From assembly GCA_002294045.1 (NCBI GenBank), contig DBEP01000004.1:30984-94983 (forward strand): DNA of 64,000 nt, written 5' to 3'. The DNA comes from Lachnoclostridium sp. UBA903 (GTDB taxonomy: Bacteria > Bacillota > Clostridia > Lachnospirales > Lachnospiraceae). This document shows positions 25,908 through 34,260 of this stretch, piece by piece. The position numbers and the translations under genes are program-made. Every line of letters begins with the position of its first letter. Position 1 is the stretch's first letter. The notes beneath the pieces were generated by a model, which was not told where the DNA came from, did no database searches, and saw nothing but the letters and a program-made list of their open reading frames with translations.

Positions 25908-27728
25908 TTAATCCTCCCTGTTACGAATGGCTCTGAGTCTCAGTATAGCAGTAACTCCGCCTTCTTTATTTGAGCTAAATTCAAGCCCGAATCCCTCACC
26001 GAAAAAATTTTTAAGCCTTTTATCAACATTTCGGATGCCTATGGATAAACCACCTTCACTCCCGGCCTCGCCTTCCTCCTGCTCTCTAAGCATCCGGTTC
26101 ATTTTACCGATATCTCCTCCACATCCGTTGTCCGATATTCGAAGCTCAATTTTATCCTCTTCTAAAAGTCGGCCGATCATGCAAATCAAGCCTGGATTCT
26201 CACTATTTCGAAAGCCATGAACGATTGCGTTTTCTACAATAGGCTGCAGAATTAATTTTACCGTCCGGCAATTTTTAATTTCAGGATCGAATTCGATATA
26301 ATATTCCAGCATCTTCTTGAATCTCGTCTGCTGCAGGCGCAAATAACTTTCCACCTGCTTTTTTTCCTCTTCAAAGGTAATCACACTATTGCCATTTAAG
26401 CTATATCGAAAGATATGGGACAGGCTTTTAACCATTGTACTGATATCCTCTGCACCATATTTTAGAGCCAGCCAATTAATGGAATCCAAAGAATTATAAA
26501 GAAAATGCGGGTTAATCTGAGCCATTAATGCTTCCATCTCCGCTTCTTTTGTCTTCAGTTCCGCTTTGTTTTTTCTGATTTCACTTATGTAAAGCTTATC
26601 AATCAAATCTCGTATTCGTTCCATCATACTCTTATAATGTTCTATAAGAAATCCAAACTCATCCTCCCTCTTATAATCCAATTCGATTTGCAGATTGTCA
26701 TGATCGACATTTTCCATTGACTCAACCAGTTTTTCGATGGGCTTTGAAAAGTCATTGGATAAAAGTATGGCTGCAATGCCCGCAATGACAATACATATAA
26801 GCACAACCATGATGATAATTTTGTTGAGATTGATTAATTCCTTATTTAATTCATTCAGGGGCGAAACCGTTACGATATTCCAATTGATTTTATGGATGTT
26901 TTTTGCAGAAATCAGCATCTTCTTACCGTCTATATCGATAATCTTGGAATGAAAATCATTGGTATTTTTCATATTTGACCGCATAAAATCGTGTATATAG
27001 GAGGAATCCTCCAGCGGATTACCGATTATCACAATACCATCCTCATTAATAATATAAGAAGCACATCCTTTTGAAAGATTCAGCCTTTCCAGCAGCTCGG
27101 TAAAATATGTTTCATCAATATCGATGGTTAGTAAAGCCGCAAATGGATTAAAAGGATTATCGGTACGATAAAGCCTTCTGACGACCTTTATGGTGTCAAC
27201 GGTTCCGTTTAATATTTTCATTTGATCCTTACCGGCGATACTAAAGGAACTTTTTGATAAATTCTTATACCAATCAGTATTATTTATCTGGCCAATATCA
27301 AGAATCCTATCAGAAATTTTATATTGATTGTATTCCTCTCTGCCAACCATATAAATTCGCGGAAACATATAGTTACTATCGGTATATGATTGACCGAAGA
27401 GATAGTATCCGTTAATGATTGTTTCCAGCTCAGTAATTTCATTTACAATAGAAATCGCACTACAATCATTCTCTGAGGATAAGATATCAATTAACCGTGG
27501 ATTATAGGTAATGAGAGTTGAAATATCATAAATACTTTCTACTCTTTTTTCTACTACCTCAGATATGGTTTCTACATTTTTTTGATTCGTTTCATCAATC
27601 TTTTTCTCTATCACACCTTTTGATTTATGGTATACTGTCAGTGTGACAATTGCAGTAGGAATCAAAATTGCTACAATAAAATAAATAATCAATCGCTTCC
27701 TTATACTGATCGATGAAATACTTTTCAT
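25908..27728 (-). CDS. Sensor histidine kinase (YesM-like)
   Basis: 606 residues: TM1 about 12-33, an extracellular dCache-like sensor to about 300, TM2 303-323 and HAMP about 324-378. The His_kinase domain has His408 in AQINPHFLYNSLDS, and the HATPase has an N-box (QPIVENAIVHG) and a G-box (DNGCGGD). It is the cognate sensor of the next gene. Confidence 0.93.
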   Translation of the reverse strand: MKSISSISIRKRLIIYFIVAILIPTAIVTLTVYHKSKGVIEKKIDETNQKNVETISEVVEKRVESIYDISTLITYNPRLIDILSSENDCSAISIVNEITELETIINGYYLFGQSYTDSNYMFPRIYMVGREEYNQYKISDRILDIGQINNTDWYKNLSKSSFSIAGKDQMKILNGTVDTIKVVRRLYRTDNPFNPFAALLTIDIDETYFTELLERLNLSKGCASYIINEDGIVIIGNPLEDSSYIHDFMRSNMKNTNDFHSKIIDIDGKKMLISAKNIHKINWNIVTVSPLNELNKELINLNKIIIMVVLICIVIAGIAAILLSNDFSKPIEKLVESMENVDHDNLQIELDYKREDEFGFLIEHYKSMMERIRDLIDKLYISEIRKNKAELKTKEAEMEALMAQINPHFLYNSLDSINWLALKYGAEDISTMVKSLSHIFRYSLNGNSVITFEEEKKQVESYLRLQQTRFKKMLEYYIEFDPEIKNCRTVKLILQPIVENAIVHGFRNSENPGLICMIGRLLEEDKIELRISDNGCGGDIGKMNRMLREQEEGEAGSEGGLSIGIRNVDKRLKNFFGEGFGLEFSSNKEGGVTAILRLRAIRNRED

Positions 27729-27881
27729 TCCGTGCTTTCCTTTCTTTCATAGGATGATTTTGGGATATATGTAATTAATTATAACTTATTATCTAATTAG
27801 TGTCATGGAATATTCTTCAACAATCTGTAATATTCTACATATTTTTCTGTGTTCTTCCTGAATATTTTTAACTTCATATAT

Positions 27882-27956
27882 AAAATAGCGTGAGAATTTA
27901 TTATCCATAAAGAAGCTATGTCTTAAAATGAATAGTAAATTCTCACGCTATTTTTT
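27882..27956 (-). terminator. Terminator of beta-helix enzyme gene
   Basis: AAAATAGCGTGAGAATTTA pairs over its full length with TAAATTCTCACGCTATTTT across a 35-nt loop, with T-runs on both sides. It lies 24 bp after the stop of the gene ending at 27980 and also shields the kinase gene upstream region. Confidence 0.85.
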
Positions 27957-27979
27957 ACAGGATTATACTTTCTCTCGTT

Positions 27980-30058
27980 TTAGTATTGGGTTACCAAAAC
28001 ATCATCAAAGGATACATTTTGAGATGTGGTCCTAAAACCGATTTTTCCGGAGGTCAATTGTGTTATGGGATTTGTCCAATCCGTCATTAATCTTCCGTTG
28101 ACATAACCCTTCACTTGATTTCCGTTTACCTCAACCTTCAGCATCATCCAGTCGTTGGCTTTGACCGTGACTGCGGCTTCCGAGACTTTCGTTAAGGTTC
28201 CGCCAATGCACTTATATAATTCCACCTTATTTGCCAGACCGTTTATTCTGTACATATAATAGTTATTGGCATCCTGCACCCTAAAGAGCAATCCGGCATT
28301 TGCATTCTTTATTGGAAGTTTCAGACCGGCTTCATAAGCATAATTTGACCAAGCGCTTCCCCTTGTAATAATTGCTTCTGTCAAAGCATTTTGAGTTAAA
28401 ACATTACTGCCGTCCGACTTTAAACCCCAATTGCCCATAGCAGGCGTCCATGAGGAAAGATTACCGCCTTCAAAGTGATCGCTCAATAAAATATTCATAG
28501 AATTAACAATTTTTACATTACTTACATAATTACCCTGGGAAGCTTTCATATCGGATAAGCTCGTTGCAATCTTCCCCTTGATATTGATGTTAGAGAAAAA
28601 GATTCCGTCCACGCTTCCTACAGCGCTATATCCTCTTAGAATCGATGTCTGACTCCCGACTGTACGAACATTGATATTCTCAAATTTTACATTATTAACA
28701 GGACCTTCGCTGCTGCTTGAAACTCTGAACCAATAATTGCCGAACTGTGTATGATTACACTTTTCAATATCCATATTGTAAAAAGTTACATTCTGAACTG
28801 CTGCTGTTTGATAGGAATGATCAACGACTAAAGCTCTGGAGCATTCATATACATAAGAATTTTTAAAGATTACATTTTTCTGCAGCTGTCCGGTTCCCAT
28901 ACCTATTTTAAAGGCGACACATTTTGACCATGCCAAACAATCATCAAAGGTTACCGTATCCAGATTTTCGACCGTTCCCGGCCAATTTGCCGACATGCCA
29001 TATTGCCACCAGGTTTTTGTTGAAAAGGTATCATCATTCGATATTCCGATTGCATGTTTAACCGTAACATTTTGGCATTCATTGATGTCCAGGGCATCTG
29101 CCTCAAGATGTCCCATTTTTTGGAATCCTTTATAGTTCTTAATCACCACATTGTCCGAACGAACCGGCATGAAGGCCCAGAAACCGCCATCTCTTAGTAT
29201 GATACCATCAAAAGTAAAATTACTGGTCTGCATCGGCACCAAAAGGTTATTCAAAAAATTTGAATTCAATCTCATATCCATCCCTTTTCCGTCGATGGTT
29301 CCCCGTCCTCTTATTGTAATGTCATGGGATCCGGTCGTAGTCCTGATAAAAAATGTTCCGTCCTTACCAAGTGAACTCTTATTAAAATCCGTCACATAGT
29401 CTGCACCGTTGCCCGTCCCAACAATGACGGAGCCTCCGGCCAAATAAAAGGTCACATTGCTTTTGAGATATAAATTCGCACATTTAAAAACGCCGGCCGG
29501 AACGTAAACAATACCGCCTCCCCTGTTATGGGCATCGTCAATTGCCTTTTGTATCGCAGCGGTTGCCATAGTCGCACCGGTGCTGTCTGCGTTGTAGGGA
29601 GAATGGGTAACATTATAAATACCAGCGCCAGATGAAGCCGGAATATCTGTTTCTAAGGGATCAGCAGCAATAACCAGTCGTTTCAAATTATTGATTTCCA
29701 CTATTACATACGTTGATGCTGAAAGGGTAAATGTCAGTTTATTTCCGCTAACCCTGGCGGCAATATTTTTAGCCAGCGGACTGATGGAATAGGATGTAAT
29801 AGCTTCATTGGCCTGCACTTCAATATTTACTGTCCCAGAAAAGGAAAATTGAGCATAATCATATTCCGGTACATAAGAAATAACTGGAACAGAAGTGTTA
29901 TCCGCCTTGAGAGAAAATACGCTGGATGCACTGTAGATTGAAGGCATCGGATAACTTTGAATTGTTGCGGCTGCATAGGTAGTAAAAGGTGTGAATACCA
30001 TGTTTGATAAGACTAGTGCAAAAAATAGTACCAGACTTAAAGTTTTTCTTTTTAACAT
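27980..30058 (-). CDS. Secreted right-handed beta-helix glycan-active enzyme (GH28-like) with C-terminal sandwich
   Basis: 692 residues from ATG 30058, chosen because GGGAGGTTTT precedes it; the frame opens four codons earlier. Signal peptide about 1-32. Residues about 35-140 form an N-terminal beta domain. From 150 to 530 runs a pectate-lyase-3/GH28-like parallel beta-helix (GGGIVYVPAGVFKCANLYLK; ALDINECQNVTVKHAIGISN; DDTF carrying the Asp pair expected at a GH28-like active site). The last 180 residues look like a LamG/DUF1080-type sandwich. It probably cleaves a polysaccharide outside the cell. It is divergent from a PocR-AraC regulator gene and has its own terminator. Confidence 0.8.
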   Translation of the reverse strand: MLKRKTLSLVLFFALVLSNMVFTPFTTYAAATIQSYPMPSIYSASSVFSLKADNTSVPVISYVPEYDYAQFSFSGTVNIEVQANEAITSYSISPLAKNIAARVSGNKLTFTLSASTYVIVEINNLKRLVIAADPLETDIPASSGAGIYNVTHSPYNADSTGATMATAAIQKAIDDAHNRGGGIVYVPAGVFKCANLYLKSNVTFYLAGGSVIVGTGNGADYVTDFNKSSLGKDGTFFIRTTTGSHDITIRGRGTIDGKGMDMRLNSNFLNNLLVPMQTSNFTFDGIILRDGGFWAFMPVRSDNVVIKNYKGFQKMGHLEADALDINECQNVTVKHAIGISNDDTFSTKTWWQYGMSANWPGTVENLDTVTFDDCLAWSKCVAFKIGMGTGQLQKNVIFKNSYVYECSRALVVDHSYQTAAVQNVTFYNMDIEKCNHTQFGNYWFRVSSSSEGPVNNVKFENINVRTVGSQTSILRGYSAVGSVDGIFFSNINIKGKIATSLSDMKASQGNYVSNVKIVNSMNILLSDHFEGGNLSSWTPAMGNWGLKSDGSNVLTQNALTEAIITRGSAWSNYAYEAGLKLPIKNANAGLLFRVQDANNYYMYRINGLANKVELYKCIGGTLTKVSEAAVTVKANDWMMLKVEVNGNQVKGYVNGRLMTDWTNPITQLTSGKIGFRTTSQNVSFDDVLVTQY

Positions 30059-30220
30059 AAAACCTCCCATAAAGTATATTTTAAAATATATATGAAGGAA
30101 TCTGCAGAACCACTCATATCTTGTATTTCAAAAGCAATCAGTCTTTCATGATTATTTCTTTATTTTACAGTTTATCCATTATACCCTCATGCACTATTCG
30201 GATTCTTTTATTGGACAATA

Positions 30221-30249
30221 TTGACATTATGGAATATTCTCGCTATAAT
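30221..30249 (+). promoter_or_regulatory. Consensus sigma-A promoter of the PocR-AraC gene
   Basis: TTGACA (30221-30226), exactly 17 bp, TATAAT (30244-30249), a perfect consensus promoter. The predicted start near 30256 shows that upstream in-frame codons from 30121 cannot be translated from this message and supports the ATG at 30292. Confidence 0.85.
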
Positions 30250-30291
30250 GAACTGAAAAATTCCTATAAACCTTTTTCCGGAGAGTACCCC

Positions 30292-31206
30292 ATGAATATT
30301 AATGAACCATACCCTTTATTGGCGCAATTAATTAAACAGTTAACACAAGGCCGAAAATATAAAATATGTATCCATGATACCTCCGGTATGCTGCATAGCA
30401 ATCCTTATCTTACCTTGATGCCGACCGGTTTCACTCATAATCATGATTTTTGTAACACTGCCAAGCTAACCTCCAAAGGTTATAAAACTTGTCTTTATTG
30501 TAAGTCACTGACCTTAAAGAAAGCTTTGCAATCACAAGACCCATTCCTGGGGCAATGCTATCTGGGACAGACAGAAGTGATTAAGCCGGTTTATATCAAT
30601 AACAAGCTGGTTTGTGTCATCTATTTAGGTAATCTCCTTGACTTATCAGAAAAGAATGAGGTTATCAGTAAAATAAAAAGAAATGCACCCTTAATCGGAA
30701 TAAAACCTGATAAATTTCAAAGTTTTTTGGATAATATGCATGGTTTTGATAAGAAGGATATTGATACCTATTTGGAGATTATTGAGTTAATCACTCAATT
30801 TATTACATTTGCTCATATCCAATTTCAGAAAACTTTACTTTTACAACATGATACCTCACCAATCTTTCGAGGAAATATCCATTCAGCTGTCCGTATAGTG
30901 GCAGACTACATATCCGTTCATTACAATCTTAATATTCAATTGGAGCAGCTTGCCAAAATATGTTTTCTAAACCCTGAGTATTTATCCAAATTATTTAAAA
31001 AGGAAACCGGAACCAGCCTGGTTGATTATATCAATTCGATCCGAATCCAGCGTGCTAAAGATTTGCTGGCATATACGGATGAAAAGATTATCGATATTTC
31101 CCTCTTAGTCGGCTTTAACAGCAACAGTTATTTCTGCCGTATCTTTAAGCAAAATACCGGTTTTTCACCATCAAACTTTCGAGACCACAGTAAGAAAGCA
31201 GATTGA
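30292..31206 (+). CDS. AraC-family regulator with PocR sensory domain
   Basis: 304 residues. A PocR domain (about 8-165) with clustered Cys (HDFCNTAKLTSKGYKTCLYC and GQCYLG) binds small hydrocarbon or polyol-type ligands in characterised members. The C-terminal AraC DNA-binding domain (about 200-300) contains LEQLAKICFLNPEYLSKLFK and IDISLLVGFNSNSYFCRIFK. The ATG follows CGGAGAGTACCCC. It is divergent from the secreted beta-helix enzyme, the most likely target. Confidence 0.88.
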   Translation: MNINEPYPLLAQLIKQLTQGRKYKICIHDTSGMLHSNPYLTLMPTGFTHNHDFCNTAKLTSKGYKTCLYCKSLTLKKALQSQDPFLGQCYLGQTEVIKPVYINNKLVCVIYLGNLLDLSEKNEVISKIKRNAPLIGIKPDKFQSFLDNMHGFDKKDIDTYLEIIELITQFITFAHIQFQKTLLLQHDTSPIFRGNIHSAVRIVADYISVHYNLNIQLEQLAKICFLNPEYLSKLFKKETGTSLVDYINSIRIQRAKDLLAYTDEKIIDISLLVGFNSNSYFCRIFKQNTGFSPSNFRDHSKKAD

Positions 31207-31457
31207 TGATTTTGAATGTTAAACATTGTTAATCAAATGATAATATATGCAGATAATGTGCCTGGCTTGAGTGTTGATGTAAAATTAGCAATGATTGCAG
31301 AGTGTTGCAGGCAGAAGAAATGGAATATAAGATAGGTCTGTGGTTAGTTGCAACTAATCATAGACCTATAATTATGTGCAATCATTTAAAAGATAAAAAT
31401 GCCTGGAAAGGATGAACATACGGCAATGTAAATCAATTAAAGAACTATGGAGCAGAG
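31207..31457 (+). other. Intergenic region with AT-rich hairpin
   Basis: ATAGGTCT pairs with AGACCTAT (31332-31369), with further pairing of GTTAGTT with AACTAAT inside. It may end the regulator transcript but lacks a T-run. Nothing else recognisable. Confidence 0.4.
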
Positions 31458-31796
31458 ATGAATCTGATGTTTCCGTTTCTTTTTCAATGCCTCTTGTGGT
31501 ATAATAAAGGTATTAAAAAAGGAACAGAAAACAGTGCAACGAGTGCAAAAGAGTCCAAACTCCTTCAGCAGAAGGACATCATTGCCGGGCTGAATGAGAT
31601 TATCTGTAACGAGAATAAACTGATAACATCCCTGCGTGCATTTGTAGATACCTGCAACACTACAATTGCAAACCAGAATGAGCAGGTAGCGTATCTGACG
31701 AAAAAGCTGTTCGGTATATCCAGTGAGAAAAGCAGGGACTGTGCCGCCGGGAAAAGGACTGGAAACAGTTTGGTGCTGGTTTTTCTGCCATGCTGA
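31458..31796 (+). pseudogene. IS66-family transposase N-terminal remnant
   Basis: The frame encodes a coiled leader and NQNEQVAYLTKKLFGISSEK, the characteristic N-terminal block of IS66 TnpC transposases. After this the frame diverges (RDCAAGKRTGNS) and stops; the zinc finger and DDE catalytic core are absent. It is a short scrap of a former IS66 insertion just upstream of the GH16 gene and marks the left edge of an accessory stretch. Confidence 0.7.
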
Positions 31797-31843
31797 AATT
31801 TGAAAGGGGAATAACGAGTTAATTTAAGAAAGGGGAGTTTTTT

Positions 31844-33112
31844 ATGAAAAAAGTAAAAAGGTTTTTTGTACTGTTCTTGACGGCTTCTTTGTTGTTGCTT
31901 AAGGGAGTATGGATGTCTCCGGTTTCAGCCGCAGATGTTCCGGCTAATCCCCTCCAAAAGGAAGGGTGGATATTAGACCGCCATGATGAATTCAACGGTA
32001 CTTCGCTTGATACCAGCTTGTGGATTCCCAGTTACTTGTCTTACAGGACCACGGAGGAAAGGGCTGCCGCCAGATATACATTCAGGGATGGCTGTCTGGT
32101 ATTAAGGATTGATAGGGAGCAGCCAACATATTATCCCGGCAATGCCATGAAGGTATCAAGTATTCAGACCGGCCAAAGAGATTACCTGCATAAGGACGAT
32201 TTTAACCACAGTACGCCTACAAAAATGAATTATACACCAAAGTACGGTTATTTCGAAATTCGTGCAAAGACTGTTAATCAAACAGGCTACCACTGTGCGT
32301 TCTGGACCACGGGGGTACGTGATACGCCGACACAGGAAGGTGAAATTGACATTATGGAGCAGTTTGGGAATGCACGCAGGAACAATTTTAATTTAATTAA
32401 GTGGGACGACCCGAACCTTACCGACAATGGCTATGCTGTGACATTTTCCTTTGATCCTTCGGCAGAGTTTCATATTTATGCCCTGGAATGGGATGGGACC
32501 AGTATAAAGTTTTATGTAGACAATGTTTTAATGAGGACGGTAAATCAGTCGCCAAACTATGCGGCTGTATTTTACCTTAGCATATATGAAAACTCCGGGT
32601 GGACTGGGACGGCGGATACAAGTTCATCCTTATATCCAAGGGAGTTTATTATCGACTATTTCCGTGCTTATAAAAAAGCGGACTCTTCTTCAACGATAAA
32701 GTACGAAGCCGAAAATCTATCCAGGACACTGTCTTCCGGGATTACCTCCGATGTATGGAATGACGGAGCAAGCGGTGGAGGATGGGTAAAGGTAAATTCA
32801 AACTCGGTAGGTGACTATGTTGACTTTACCGTTAATGTTCCTGCAGCCGGTAATTATAAAGTGGTAACTGGTTACAGAAGCGCCCCTACAAGAGGAATTG
32901 CACAGCTTTCAATAGGGGGCACGAATCACGGTTCACCGATTGATATGTATCAATCATCGGCAACATTCAAGGAGGCAACTACCGGTAATCTTTATTTTGG
33001 TATAGTCGGCAATAAGACATTCAGATACAGGATTACCGGCAAAAACTCAAACAGTTCAGGGTATGATATGGGAATTGACTACATAAAGCTTGTTCCAAGC
33101 GATGCAAGCTAG
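31844..33112 (+). CDS. Secreted GH16 beta-glucanase with CBM6, C-terminus cut off by element insertion
   Basis: 422 residues: signal peptide about 1-30, a GH16 catalytic domain (about 38-280) with GEIDIMEQFG (nucleophile Glu167, Asp169, acid/base Glu172), and a CBM6-like module (about 288-418, YEAENLSRTLSSGITSDVWN to GYDMGIDYIKLV). It should hydrolyse beta-1,3- or mixed-link glucans, or related galactans, outside the cell. The TAG stop (33110-33112) comes from the TA flank and first base of a 160-bp miniature element. Coding sequence resumes in the same frame after the element, so the original protein was about 59 residues longer. Confidence 0.9.
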   Translation: MKKVKRFFVLFLTASLLLLKGVWMSPVSAADVPANPLQKEGWILDRHDEFNGTSLDTSLWIPSYLSYRTTEERAAARYTFRDGCLVLRIDREQPTYYPGNAMKVSSIQTGQRDYLHKDDFNHSTPTKMNYTPKYGYFEIRAKTVNQTGYHCAFWTTGVRDTPTQEGEIDIMEQFGNARRNNFNLIKWDDPNLTDNGYAVTFSFDPSAEFHIYALEWDGTSIKFYVDNVLMRTVNQSPNYAAVFYLSIYENSGWTGTADTSSSLYPREFIIDYFRAYKKADSSSTIKYEAENLSRTLSSGITSDVWNDGASGGGWVKVNSNSVGDYVDFTVNVPAAGNYKVVTGYRSAPTRGIAQLSIGGTNHGSPIDMYQSSATFKEATTGNLYFGIVGNKTFRYRITGKNSNSSGYDMGIDYIKLVPSDAS

Positions 33113-33271
33113 AGCGTGTTTGAAAAATCATTGTGCCATTCTGAACGCTCCACTTTGCGGTATACTGCGCCGCAATTTTGGGAGAATAGCACTACTACGC
33201 CCCCAAAATCGCTCCTTGTCTCCCGCAAATTGGAGCATCCAGCCCGGCGCAAGCATTTTTCAAACACTCTC
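33112..33271. mobile_element. 160-bp TA-flanked miniature element (family A) inside a gene
   Basis: Same length and ends as the copy at 8942-9101 (left GAGCGTGTTTGAAAAATCAT, right AAGCATTTTTCAAACACTCTC), with TA on both sides (33110-33111 and 33272-33273). It interrupts the GH16-CBM6 gene. With one TA it adds 162 bp, a multiple of three, but its first in-frame codon is TAG. Confidence 0.88.
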
Positions 33272-33274
33272 TAG

Positions 33275-33451
33275 GACTCCTATGTAAAAATAAGGAACCG
33301 CGCCACAAACCTGTTCATAGACGGGTATGGATTTACTAATAACGGAACGGTATGCAATCAGTTTGCCAATAGCTCCAGCCAGATTTGGGATTGCAGTATC
33401 GTTTATGAATCTCCCCAGACAGGATGGAAAATAGGAAGTTTTGGATACTAG
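33275..33451 (+). pseudogene. Severed C-terminal domain of the GH16 protein
   Basis: In the same frame as the GH16 gene, codons read DSYVKIRNRATNLFIDGYGF, TNNGTVCNQFANSSSQIWDC and a TAG at 33449. This resembles a ricin-like or CBM13-type carbohydrate-binding repeat of the kind often appended to GH16 and agarase-like enzymes. It has no start or ribosome site of its own and is no longer translated with the enzyme. Confidence 0.75.
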
Positions 33452-33482
33452 GGATTAACGACATTGTATAAATTCATATTGG

Positions 33483-33510
33483 ACAGGGCAACTCACGCCC
33501 TGTTTATTTT
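33483..33510 (+). terminator. Rho-independent terminator after the GH16 gene
   Basis: ACAGGGC, a seven-base loop, GCCCTGT, then TTATTTTAATT. It lies 32 bp after the original stop codon of the GH16 gene. Confidence 0.85.
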
Positions 33511-33532
33511 AATTATTTTACTTTACTTTTAC

Positions 33533-33586
33533 TTGACAGTTATATAAATAGTATATTATCCTGTAATAGACAGACAGTCGGTCTAT
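33533..33586 (+). promoter_or_regulatory. Promoter and likely TetR operator
   Basis: TTGACA (33533-33538) and TATTAT (33554-33559) make a promoter with a short 15-bp spacer. Just downstream, ATAGACAGACAGTCGGTCTAT (33566-33586, read as ATAGAC, nine bases, GTCTAT) is a 21-bp near-palindrome, the form expected for a TetR-dimer operator. It is 17 bp before the tetR-type ATG. Autorepression of the regulator-transporter operon is the simple reading. Confidence 0.65.
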
Positions 33587-33603
33587 AATAAGGAGATGTA
33601 AAG

Positions 33604-34260
33604 ATGAGGATAGTTAAAGAAGCTAAAGAACGCAGAAACGAGATACTTGATGCGGCCGACGAGCTTTTTGCTCAGAAGGGCTTTGACGGCACAAGCACAA
33701 ATGATATTCTGGAGAAGGTGGGGATTGCACGGGGAACGCTGTACTATCATTTCAAATCCAAGGAGGATATTATGGATGCCCTTATTGAGCGGTACAATGA
33801 CCGTATTTTGAGTGCGGCAGGGAAAATGGCAGCCGATAAAAGCATCCCGATCAAGGAACGCATTGTCCAGGTTGTCATGGCGCTGAACATCAGCAGCGGG
33901 GGAGGCAGGGAAATTATCGAACACATCCATAAGCCTCAGAATGCACTCATGCATCATAAAATAAAAAGGGCCATACTCGCCGGTGTTACCCCAATTTTGG
34001 CGGATATCATCCGGGAGGGGATAGGGCAGGGGCTGTTCAATACGCCTTATCCCTATGAATGCATGGAAATGGTTATAGCTTATACCAATACCGTTTTTGA
34101 TGACGATATGGTTGAGATGACAGATGAAGAACGTGCTTCGCGGATACGGGCCTTTGTTTTTAATTTAGAGAGACTGCTGGGTGCGGAAGAGGGGAGCCTT
34201 TCATTTGTGCTGCACATGTTTGGCAGCGGAAGCAGAGGTGGCCTATGTATTACAGAATAA
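33604..34260 (+). CDS. TetR-family transcriptional regulator
   Basis: 218 residues with an N-terminal helix-turn-helix (about 10-56, ILDAADELFAQKGFDGTSTN then KVGIARGTLYYHFKSKEDIM). The ligand domain is of unknown specificity. SD AAGGAGATGTAAAG. Its end overlaps the permease gene by 16 bp, so it belongs to the same operon and probably represses it. Confidence 0.93.
   Translation: MRIVKEAKERRNEILDAADELFAQKGFDGTSTNDILEKVGIARGTLYYHFKSKEDIMDALIERYNDRILSAAGKMAADKSIPIKERIVQVVMALNISSGGGREIIEHIHKPQNALMHHKIKRAILAGVTPILADIIREGIGQGLFNTPYPYECMEMVIAYTNTVFDDDMVEMTDEERASRIRAFVFNLERLLGAEEGSLSFVLHMFGSGSRGGLCITE

Noticed and set aside
33112..33271. Exact reconstruction of the empty GH16 site
   Set aside because: Removing the element and one TA leaves an in-frame TAG, so the ancestral codon must have differed by at least one base; it cannot be deduced from this copy alone.
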